From Beaufortia kweichowensis (Eukaryota > Chordata > Actinopteri > Cypriniformes > Gastromyzontidae), in contig CM032815.1 of assembly GCA_019155185.1 (NCBI GenBank), positions 12,691,383 through 12,755,382 of the forward strand: 64,000 bases of DNA. Reading direction: 5' to 3'. Below the pieces are notes generated by a model. The model was given only the letters and a program-made list of their open reading frames with translations, was not told the DNA's origin and searched no databases. A program made the translations under genes and the position numbers. Shown here in pieces: positions 58,207 to 64,000 of this stretch; the first letter of the stretch is position 1; the number at the start of each line of letters is the position of its first letter.

Positions 58207-61200
58207 TAGTCACCAGTCTGTTAAACATTTACAGATGACACCACTCTTACTGGGCTCATCTCTGAGGGTGATGAGTCTGCCTACAGGTGGGAGACTGACA
58301 ATATAGTGTATATGTATTTTTTGTTTGTTTGTTTCTGTTTTCAAGTATTGCTTAATCATTACGCACCAGCTTACCAAAGAAAATTTCTTGTACATTTTAA
58401 CTCATTGTACTTTGCAATAAAGTTGATTCTGATTCTCTAGATGCTATAAAATAAAAATACACGGAGACAGTCACTGCTTACATCATCGAATGCATTGATG
58501 GAGTAACTGTAACCAAGACCATCACCACACAAGCTAATCAGAAACCATGGCTGACAGAAGAGGTAAATAACCTGCTGAGGGCACGAAATGCTGCCTTTAG
58601 AGCCAGTAATGATGACTATCTAAAAACACCTAAGGCCAACCTGTCCCCTGGCATCAAAAGGCCAAAAATAGCTACGCCAGGAGAATAGCCCATAACATTA
58701 AAGACAGCAAAGACACAAGGAGCCTGTGACAGGGAATCCAGACCATCATGAACTACATACACCCACCACAGACCTGTGACAATGACATCTCTCTGCTGAA
58801 TGAATGAATAAATGAATAAACAATCAGGTTTTGTGTATTTCTTTAGCCAGTGTGAAGACATCCTTCTCTAAGATCAATGTTCACAAAGCAGCTGGTCCAA
58901 ACCACATACATGGCCGTGTGCTGAAGGACTGTGCAGAAAAGTTCAAAGATGTCTTTACATTAGGGGATGCACCGAAATGAAAATTCTTGGCTGGAGCCGA
59001 AATAGAACAATACGGAAACAATTGGCTGAAGGCCGAGTACCGAATATGGTTTTTCACATTTTTTCCATTTATTTAGCAAAGTTTTTCACCATTGCATAAA
59101 TGTGAGTGTCAAAATGTGCATTTTACAATTTTGCCTTGCTTTTTGAAGACAAAAATTACAAAACTACAATTAAAAATATTTAATATGCCAGAACTAATTA
59201 TACCTCCAAACGGTTTTTAAATAAGAACATTGTTTATTATAAAACACTCCTAACATGCTGATTAATAATGCCAAATGTAGATAAAAATGTCATGTTTCAT
59301 ATTAACCTGTCCCAAACCTGATGTACAGTAGTTTAGTGGTTTAAGTGAAATAGCAAACAGTAAACAGACTAAACAGATAAAAATACCTTTCATTTGCAGC
59401 ATTTTTGTTTACTGCAGCGTCACAGCTTAAGTGTCCATTTATTAACCTGTTCTCCGTGTCTACATGACTGTTGTTAAAACAAGTGCAGTCACTGTGTCTG
59501 CAGTTCTTTATGCAGCGCATCTTTCTCAGGAGAAAAAAGCGTGGAACCAAAGGGGCATGTATGGCCCTAATAAAGATATAGATGATATAGCGGCGAAAGA
59601 TCATTGACAAATGTTTCTGAATGTGTGTGATGTATACAGATCTGTTGTATGGACATGCGCTGCTTGTTACAGAAGGGGTCAAATGGTTTTATGTCTCGCG
59701 GTCCGGATAGAACTGTAACAAGTGTCAGCTGTTAGCTGTAAATTCTTTCATCAATTGCTCATGTCACTACAAATCTTTCCTGAAAGTCAGTTCCTCTTCT
59801 CATCAATGACATGAGATGCGGCGCTGTTGCTCAGAGATAATGAAATGACTGAGCTCTGTCGACGCATTTACGGCCTTTTTTACTGTCTTTATAACTCTAC
59901 ACTCGTTGCTATTTGATCACGTCTTTAAAACATCATTGTATGATAAAATTAATTCCGTCTTTTCATTTATTCTATTTTATTCTATTCTTAGTTCAGCTAT
60001 TTTTGTCCAAACAATTTCGGTTGGCGAACATTCGGTGCATGCCTACCTTACAGACATCTTTAACATCTCCTTGAGCCAGGCTCCTGTTGTGCCCACAGAC
60101 TTTAAAACTACCTCAATTATATCAGCGCCTAAGAAACCATCACCATCCAGCTTTATTGACTAACATCCTGTTGCTTTGACTCTTATTGTCATAAGGTGCT
60201 TTAAATGGATAGTTGTAGTCGACTTTTGAGAGCACACACACCACTCCTGCTGTGGAGAGGGTGAGCGGCACCGAATTTCTGAATGTGAAAAACAACGACT
60301 GTATTTTCTCCGCAAACTGAGAAGAGCCAGAGCCCCAACAACCATCATGTGCTCATTCTACCATGGCACCATTGAAAGCGTCCAGACCAGCTGCATCACT
60401 GTGTGGATTGGGAACTGCACCTCTAAAAACCAAAAGGCCCTGCAGCGCATTGTGAATGCAGCAGGAAAAAATCATCAGTGCCACATTACCTTTCCACATT
60501 ACAGCACACAATTAACCCATTCAGCATAGCAGGTGACCTCTCCCAACCCCTGCAAGGCTTCTTTAGTCTTCTGCAACCGGGGAGGAGGTTCTGGAACTTC
60601 CAGGCCTAAACCAGGCTGTCAGGAAGCTGAACTCTTTCCCGTCTCTTTACTTTATTTATTCTGTTTTTTTCTTTTTTCATCTATTTTATCAATACATGTT
60701 CTTATGTTGGGGGTCACACCATGCACTGTAAAAACTAAAAGATCCTCAAGGAATCATTTAAGGTTCTTCACACTGCCACAGCAGCAGAACAGTCAGGAGG
60801 ACCTCTGAGGAACTTCAGAACTGAATTTAAAGTGCTTAAAGGATCCCATAAGTTTCAGCAAAAACTACCAAGACTGTCAATGTTTAAAAAAACTGGTAAT
60901 AAAAGTGTTTTGAGGTCCTTTTGAAAATTCCACCAGTGTGGCAGAGTGAAGAACCTCAAATGGTTCCTCCAGGATCTTTTAGTTTTTACAGTGTGGGTCT
61001 GAGGGAAACAATTCTCTGCATGTCTTGTCTTGAACATATAGCAGAATTGACAATGAAGTTGACTTTGACTTTTCTGACTTTGAAAACACCACTATACAAA
61101 CACAAAACACCACTATACGAACACAAAACCAAGACAAATTGGCTGAAGTGGAATTGTTTTTCTAAGCATAGGCCATTTCACAAGATGTAAACACCACTGT

Positions 61201-64000
61201 TCCAGTTTTTTTAATTTCACATATATAATTAAATCTTAAAGATGTTCAATAAGCATTTTGATTCTATTGTAAATGTTCTGTTGGTGGTATTTTTTCCAAC
61301 ATGCATAGTGTTAAAAAACAAGACAGCAAGTGCTTCTGGACCAGTGCTGTTTATGGTTTATAATGTTAACGTAAATGAATATGTAAAAGTGCTGTATCAG
61401 TTTTCATTTTATCATTACATTTTTGTTTAATGTGTATAAATGTATCTTTGCAAGATATAAGAGGAAAAAACTAAGAACTTTGCAGTATTGACAAATACAA
61501 ATAACAGGCCTCGAATCGAAAGTAAAATCTGGGCCGTCTTTCTTTCTCAACTGTTTCAAGGTTAGATCCTGCATCAAATCTGAGGTCAAGTATCTTGGGT
61601 TTAAAAATGATGATGATGACTGCTATAGACCTACCACAGTTAGCTTCATCAGATCCATCCACACAGTCCTTCTCTCCATCACAGAGAAATGTTTCAGGAA
61701 TGCAGCGGGTGCGATTGTCGCATGAATGGCTGCACTCTTCAGAGAGTTCCACACAATTCAATTCATCAGATCGGTCCTGACACTGTGGAGTCCCATCACA
61801 TACAAGCTTCATATCTATACACTTTCTACCATGGGCACACTGGAACTGGCCTGGTGGGGTGGAATGTTACAAGAACATATAATGTTGGTACGGTTGTGCC
61901 GGTGATTAAATGTTTTCCACTGACAAAAACTTGACAACACATCTGTCTCCTAATGTTTGCAAGTCACTTTGGATAAAAGCGTGAGCTTTTAAATGCCTAA
62001 ATGAAAATATAAATGTAACATTACATAAACATAAGTGTCACAGATTACACTGCACAAAGTAAAGTACAAGAAAATATATTTTTCAATGATGTTCAGCATC
62101 TGCAGCACTGATCCGTAACATTATAGCTTCACGTCACTCCATTTATACATTTATCTATATATTTATACAGTGTACCTTTTTTACATTGACGCTCACAGCC
62201 ACGCTCATCAGATCCATCTTTGCAATCTTTTTCTCCATCACACACATGGAGGTATAGGACACACTCTTTACCATCTCTACATTGTTTGGAACCCAGGGGA
62301 CATCTCAAAGGGGACGAAGCACTTGCAACCACACGACCAGCATCTGAAAGACAAAGCAACCACTTGAATTTAAAGGGACAATTCATTAAAAAAATGTACT
62401 AGTGTTGTTTGAAACCATAATGGCACTTTGTGTCCTCTATTACAGATCGCATATGCCACGGATTGCAGCTGTAACATGTCATGTCAGGGTTTTTTCTCCC
62501 TGTGGACAAACTTAATGACTAGCTGAAACTTTCTAAGACTTGACTCAACACATTTAAAAACTGGTACTTTCAACTGAAGCCGATTTTAGTCTTTGACAAT
62601 CGTATAAGAGCACAAACCTAACAATTGAGTCGGTTTACTAGACCACATATTTAAAGAGTCACAACCGGGCTTTCACAGACACATTCTGTGGACCCCTAAG
62701 ACATGATATTACATGCTGTGACGTATTATGCTTCTTTTTACCTTTAACACAAACAAGATTACTTAATTAATATACAATCCTCAAATATGATTGCTGACTG
62801 CTTCTCTGCATCTGCATCCGAGTACAAGTGTGGAAGTGTCAATGCAGAGTTGACTGACTTTGCATAAGAGACAAAATCATGTTTCTGACAAAAAGGGAAT
62901 AAGCGAGACCTAATGCTCGTGAACTGGATCTGAAGCATGTCATATTTAGACTTGGGATACAAGCATACAAGGAAACCTACCACAGTTCTTCTCATCTGAA
63001 CCATCTATGCAGTCTGGCTTTCCATCACAGAACTGCTGTCTCCTCAGACACACCTTTCCATCGCAACGCAAAGCACAGCTGGGGCATTGCATCTCATCTG
63101 ATCCATCAGAACAGTGTGAATAACCATCACACACAAGGGTTTTCCGAATACATTTCAGTTTGTCCTTGCAGAGAAACTGTCCTGATGCCAGAAACATTTT
63201 TGAGTCATGATTGTTTAATCTCTAACAGTGGTTCTTAAACTGTGGTAAAATTAGCAGCTGGTAAATAAAAATCACAGTTTAAATTGTTTGTATTATTAAC
63301 AATAAATTAGAATAGGAAACAAGATGTATCTAATTATGAGGCAAGTAAAGACCTACAGCTCCACTATTAATTTTATTGTGTTGATTTATGTGTTTCTATG
63401 GCGGTTAGTAGGTCGTACGTGGATCAACTAATTTGCTGTAATAAGGTGGTACTTGATCTTGAAGAACCATCGATCTATAATCTGTAACATTTAAACATAA
63501 CATTTTGTGTTAAAATAACATTTGAAGAAAAGTTACATATAACACGTTACCTGAAATTGGACATGCATGTACGCAAGAATGCTCATCGGATCCATCTGGG
63601 CAATCCATTTTTCCATCACACAGCTGGGACTGTGCGAGACATTTTGATGTTCCCTGACACAATACTAACGGAGAACTGCATGCAGGCTGGGTTGATGTGT
63701 TGGTGGGAGGGCTAGTAACAGGAGCTGGAAAGAATAGATTAGGATTTCACTAAAATACAATTTTAAAGTTGCAGCCAAAATGGGTCACTATTTGGTTGCT
63801 ACATTGAACTTACCACAGTTAGTTTCATCAGTGGCGTCCACACAGTCCTTCTCTCCATCACAGAGGAAGCTCTCTGGGATACAGCGGGTTTTATTATCGC
63901 AGCGGTGTTTGCAGTCGTGTGCGTGAGTAAAGCAGTCAGTTTCATCAGAGCGATCCTGACACTGAGGGGTGCCATCACACACTTGCTTTTTGTCAATGCA
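39270..64000 (-). CDS. LDL-receptor-related protein, 3' part of a large multi-exon gene (possibly lrp13-like)
   Basis: Twenty exons are readable on the - strand and run off the right edge. Order from the edge: twelve LDLa modules (Cys-rich, each ending in a calcium-binding DGxxDCxDxSDE pattern), EGF, calcium-binding EGF, a six-blade-type YWTD propeller, EGF, a degenerate second propeller, EGF, LDLa, EGF, membrane helix and a short tail with FANELY, similar to the FxNPxY endocytosis signal. Such receptors bind and internalise lipoproteins or yolk precursors. This domain order is not that of LDLR or VLDLR, which have one propeller. A fish LRP such as Lrp13 is my best guess but cannot be proven here. 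LDLa exon boundaries are all phase 1 except around 54 kb. One exon (45,231-45,430) carries a frameshift. Signal peptide and first exons lie outside the window. Confidence 0.88.
39485..39746 (-). CDS. LRP exon: EGF module and transmembrane segment
   Basis: EGF spacing C-x4-C-x4-C-x8-C-x-C-x8-C (CDAERCSNHGKC... then CKCEKGYSGDLC), then a hydrophobic helix (ALALTLTFLFGGALLAAVIV) and KKR. Donor GTAACT, phase 2. It is the direct counterpart of the exon at 5572-5858. Confidence 0.87.
40100..40324 (-). CDS. LRP exon: EGF plus LDLa module near the membrane
   Basis: Acceptor TTCCAACCAG, donor GTGAGT. The EGF is NVCSENNGGCRHLCLPYPGG...CRC. The LDLa ends CDQVPDCQDGSDEDC with the last Cys split across the intron. 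An LDLa placed after the propellers is uncommon. 225 nt, phase 1 to 1. Confidence 0.88.
40325..41897 (-). other. LRP intron, nothing recognised
   Basis: AT-rich without a clear transposon signature. The short frames here have no family features. Confidence 0.4.
41898..42005 (-). CDS. LRP exon: end of second propeller
   Basis: Acceptor TCAAAACAG, donor GTAAAG. It encodes KMWFTDGFQPKQMWFEV and SSQK. 108 nt, phase 1 to 1. Confidence 0.78.
42084..42209 (-). CDS. LRP exon: second propeller, continued
   Basis: Acceptor TTTTTCAG, donor GTAATG. It encodes GSISSIEIDGSNYKEY and MFFWVTLDNG, a further degenerate blade. 126 nt, phase 1 to 1. Confidence 0.8.
42713..43247 (-). CDS. LRP exon: second propeller, large exon
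   Basis: 535 nt, the longest exon. Repeats are degenerate: VFLADAGQGSVAQM, LAVDWISNNLYWSS and LFWADT are the recognisable YWTD-like positions. Phase 0 to 1. Confidence 0.84.
43399..44075. mobile_element. Non-autonomous transposon in an LRP intron
   Basis: The ends are imperfect inverted copies: AGGCACGTTTCCATTACCC at the left, ...TTATGGAAATACACCT at the right, each beside an ATGCGCAAAT- or ATCGCAAAT-like motif. The interior has no homology I recognise. Confidence 0.5.
44247..44453 (-). CDS. LRP exon: EGF module closing the first propeller
   Basis: Acceptor GGTCCAG, donor GTGACT. It has NPCETMKCSHMCLLTP, then CCCPPGLLLARDRLTC, the LRP-type EGF that follows a propeller. The Cys triplet is slightly unusual. 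It ends in a hydrophobic stretch leading into the second propeller. 207 nt, phase 0. Confidence 0.86.
44561..44725 (-). CDS. LRP exon: first propeller, YWSD blade
   Basis: Acceptor TTTTTGCAG, donor GTAAGT. It encodes MLQLSEMTSPFSVAVFND, then MVYWSDTSRRS. 165 nt, phase 0 to 0. Confidence 0.86.
45231..45430 (-). CDS. LRP exon: first propeller, FWSE/YWTD blades, frameshifted
   Basis: Acceptor TTTGCAG, donor GTAATT. From the acceptor the incoming frame reads LMFWSEIGGEAQIE and then meets a stop. The family pattern continues in another frame as SSMDGSDRKVV...RLYWTDEKLK to the donor. The exon is 200 nt, whereas phase 2 to 0 needs 199 or 202. The break is at the GAGCTC at 45,385-45,390: one base too many or two too few. 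No alternative splice site that repairs it was found. Confidence 0.8.
45498..45681 (-). CDS. LRP exon: first propeller, blade with YWID
   Basis: It encodes SDSIAIDWIGRNLYWIDGVAG and ends PRSLVLLPQKG at donor GTACGT. 184 nt, phase 1 to 2. A longer version running on to 45,494 does not rescue the next exon's frame. Confidence 0.85.
45840..46055 (-). CDS. LRP exon: first propeller, entry strand and blade 1
   Basis: It starts EPNLLISEQYELLSLGLRS, like the propeller entry of other LRPs (EPFLIFANR type). It then reads PVFSVDYDWRERRVYWVS, a YWTD-type repeat. 216 nt, phase 1 to 1. Confidence 0.85.
46366..47837 (+). mobile_element. Tc1/mariner element in an LRP intron, decayed
   Basis: The ends TATAAAAAGTCTACACACC and GTGTGTAGACTTTTTATA are inverted copies, each continuing into a long subterminal repeat (both carry CCTTTATTGT or its reverse complement and GCAAGTGTGCACA-like blocks). 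The interior encodes a broken transposase. The surroundings include a TG-rich stretch at 46,190-46,360. Confidence 0.8.
46964..47323 (+). pseudogene. Tc1 transposase fragment
   Basis: The frame preserves TIPTVKHGGDSIMLWGCFSS, the typical Tc1 core. A broken WSDE-like region lies just before it. The following part (about 47,360-47,600, with 'gaatggcccagcccaagtccgga') is out of frame, so the gene is dead. Confidence 0.8.
48176..48362 (-). CDS. LRP exon: end of EGF plus calcium-binding EGF
   Basis: Acceptor TTTCCAG, donor GTATCA. It completes the first EGF, then has DIDECKEIQSGLC...CLNTPGSYMCQC, the calcium-binding EGF pattern. 187 nt, phase 0 to 1. Confidence 0.88.
48935..51292. mobile_element. 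Non-autonomous hAT element with perfect 8-bp TSD
   Basis: The ends TAGGGCTGGGTA and TACCCAGCCCTA are flanked on both sides by ATGTCTAC (48,927-48,934 and 51,293-51,300). Both ends hold ATTCGATT/AATCGATA-type subterminal repeats. No transposase was found inside. It sits in the LRP intron between 48.4 and 53.9 kb. Confidence 0.9.
49281..50896. mobile_element. Possible nested element with ACACTCTAAAAA ends
   Basis: ACACTCTAAAAA at 49,281 is inverted at about 50,885-50,896 (TTTTTTAGAGTGT). A 36-bp block starting TCTTCACCTTACTTAAAACA occurs identically at 50,635 and 50,747. No clear target duplication was seen, so nesting is tentative. Confidence 0.45.
51301..52370. other. LRP intron, nothing recognised
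   Basis: The 119-residue + frame at 51,881-52,240 has no domain or family feature. No clear repeat was seen. Confidence 0.4.
52371..52499 (+). mobile_element. SINE-like fragment with an L2-type tail
   Basis: GGTTGCCAGTTCGATTCCC resembles a tRNA-type B box. The 3' part TAAGTCGCTTTGGATAAAAG followed by TGTCTGCTAAA is the tail shared by fish L2-mobilised SINEs. Confidence 0.6.
53090..53410. repeat. AGCTGGT-rich low-complexity repeat
   Basis: Dozens of CAGCTGGTTTTAGCTGGT variants occur in both orientations, giving many overlapping inverted repeats. It is non-coding. Confidence 0.85.
53914..54104 (-). CDS. LRP exon: LDLa module plus first half of an EGF module
   Basis: Acceptor TTTTCTAG, donor GTCAGA, chosen because it yields a continuous EGF (CINTPHGV joined to RCGCKIGY). 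LDLa core: CNRLPNCVDGSDE. 191 nt, phase 1 to 0. Confidence 0.83.
54185..54314 (-). CDS. LRP exon: one LDLa module
   Basis: Acceptor TGTTTAG, donor GTGAGT. It begins NCKETPLKC and contains CDGIKDCVDESDEYGC, whose last Cys codon is split over the junction. 130 nt, phase 0 to 1. Confidence 0.87.
54659..54888 (-). CDS. LRP exon: two LDLa modules
   Basis: Acceptor CCCAAAG, donor GTAGGA. The modules contain CDGYADCRDHSDE and CDGDKDCSDGFDE. 230 nt, phase 1 to 0. A transposon-rich intron of 6.7 kb separates it from the previous exon, but the phase fits. Confidence 0.87.
55320..58179 (+). mobile_element. L2/CR1-type LINE, disrupted, in an LRP intron
   Basis: A 5'-truncated LINE on the + strand. The pre-RT region (SKSATCILDPIPTTLLKEML) is at 55.83-56.19 kb. 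The reverse transcriptase follows with LANYRPISNLSF, GVPQGSVLGPL and CYADDTQ. The thumb is at 56.7-57.4 kb. The 3' UTR at 57.64-58.18 kb supplied the matches used for the fragments at 1.6-2.1 and 14.5 kb. Stops and shifts interrupt it, for example around 56,165 and 56,400. It ends in a short AC run. Confidence 0.87.
58180..58202. repeat. (AC)n microsatellite
   Basis: About eleven AC units directly after the LINE tail. Confidence 0.95.
58203..58440 (+). mobile_element. Rex1-like LINE 3' fragment
   Basis: It contains DDTTLTGLISEGDESAYR, the reverse transcriptase motif region, then jumps to a 3' end with TTTGCAATAAAGTTGATTCT, the usual tail of this family. Confidence 0.7.
58445..60690 (+). mobile_element. 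Rex1-like LINE remnant, split by a hAT insertion
   Basis: The left part reads NQKPWLTEEVNNLLRARNAA and HKAAGPNHIHGRVLKDCAEK. The same frame resumes after the insertion at LTDIFNISLSQAPVVP. Later parts give MCSFYHGTIESVQTSCITVW and a broken C-terminus. Shifts, deletions and stops make it inactive. Confidence 0.82.
58961..60045. mobile_element. Non-autonomous hAT inserted in the Rex1-like LINE
   Basis: The ends TAGGGGATGCACCGAAA and TTCGGTGCATGCCTA are inverted copies of a hAT terminus. The flanking CTTTACAT and CCTTACAG look like a decayed 8-bp duplication. The LINE reading frame continues across the insertion point. No transposase was seen. Confidence 0.83.
60724..60994. mobile_element. MITE with CACTGTAAAAACTAAAAGATCCT ends
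   Basis: The 23-bp left end at 60,724-60,746 is mirrored perfectly at 60,972-60,994. The inner parts remain similar (GGTTCTTCACNCTGCCACA). The two look-alike frames on opposite strands arise from these arms. Confidence 0.9.
60995..61634. other. LRP intron, nothing recognised
   Basis: It contains a short direct repeat near 61,083-61,130 (AACACCACTATAC.AACACAAA) and AT-rich sequence. Confidence 0.45.
61635..61850 (-). CDS. LRP exon: two LDLa modules, duplicate of the exon at 63.8 kb
   Basis: Acceptor CACCAG, donor GTAGGT. The modules include CDGTPQCQDRSDE and RCIPETFLCDGEKDCVDGSD. Both modules match the 63.8-kb exon nearly residue for residue, including the same short spacing inside the second module. 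216 nt, phase 1 to 1. Confidence 0.88.
61930..62030 (+). mobile_element. Short L2/SINE tail fragment
   Basis: GCAAGTCACTTTGGATAAAAG followed by AAATGCCTAAATG resembles the tail seen at 52.44-52.49 kb and, inverted, at 22.9 kb. Confidence 0.6.
62176..62343 (-). CDS. LRP exon: linker plus LDLa module
   Basis: Acceptor CTTTCAG, donor GTACAC. A short Ser/Ala linker (DAGRVVASASSPL) precedes an LDLa with CDGEKDCKDGSDE. 168 nt, phase 1 to 1. Confidence 0.85.
62981..63181 (-). CDS. LRP exon: two LDLa modules
   Basis: Acceptor GCATCAG, donor GTAGGT. The modules contain CDGYSHCSDGSDE and CDGKPDCIDGSDE. 201 nt, phase 1 to 1. The first module follows directly from the previous exon (CPISGQFLC). Confidence 0.88.
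63551..63724 (-). CDS. LRP exon: Thr/Pro linker plus one LDLa module
   Basis: Acceptor TTTCCAG, donor GTAACG. It encodes APVTSPPTNTSTQPAC, an O-glycosylation-type linker, then an LDLa with CDGKMDCPDGSDE. 174 nt, phase 1 to 1. Confidence 0.85.
63814..64000 (-). CDS. LRP exon: two LDLa modules (cut by window edge)
   Basis: Reads in from the edge as CIDKKQVCDGTPQCQDRSDE, then a second module with RCIPESFLCDGEKDC, ending at donor GTAAGT in phase 1. It is very similar to the exon at 61,635-61,850, a sign of exon duplication. Confidence 0.88.

Noticed and set aside
60533..61037. Two similar frames on opposite strands (VKTKRS.RNHLRFFTLP)
   Set aside because: The similarity is the inverted arms of a MITE, not two related genes.

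Overview
The window looks like nuclear DNA of a teleost fish, probably a cypriniform. The evidence is a single-exon claudin gene, a many-exon LDL-receptor-related protein gene with GT-AG introns, AT-rich spacers, and dense fish-type transposons: hAT, Tc1, PIF/Harbinger, Ginger-type, L2/CR1, Rex1-like and L1/Tx1-like LINEs, plus the foldback repeat common in cyprinids. No CRISPR array, operon, rRNA or tRNA gene was seen.

Layout. (1) 1-3.9 kb holds two tandem claudins on the + strand. Only the last 32 residues of the first are inside the window. The second is a complete 270-residue claudin-23-like protein. (2) 5.26-6.37 kb on the - strand holds the last three exons of a gene for an EGF-like, single-pass membrane protein. 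Its 5' exons were not found. (3) 6.4-31.8 kb has no convincing host gene. It holds a Harbinger remnant, a long hairpin, a Tc1 element with a LINE tail inserted in it, an L1-like remnant, an almost complete but broken L2-type LINE, and a broken multi-exon Ginger-type integrase. (4) 31.85-38.55 kb is a decayed hAT element with a younger hAT at 33,114-37,861 inside it. The inner element has a perfect 8-bp target duplication, mirrored arrays of a 98-bp unit next to its ends, and an apparently intact two-exon BED-finger transposase of 635 residues. (5) 39.27-64.0 kb on the - strand is the 3' part of a large LDL-receptor-family gene that runs off the right edge. Twenty exons can be read. In order they encode twelve LDLa modules, two EGF modules, a YWTD propeller, an EGF, a second degenerate propeller, EGF, LDLa, EGF, a membrane segment and a short tail with an FxNxxY motif. 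Its introns carry further transposons.

All but one of the LDL-receptor-family exons join in phase. The exception is the YWTD exon at 45,231-45,430, whose length and reading frame show a one-base gain or two-base loss. The gene is therefore broken in this haplotype, or the assembly has an error. The two - strand genes share the same EGF-membrane-tail exon plan and an equivalent phase-2 junction into the tail, which suggests they are related.
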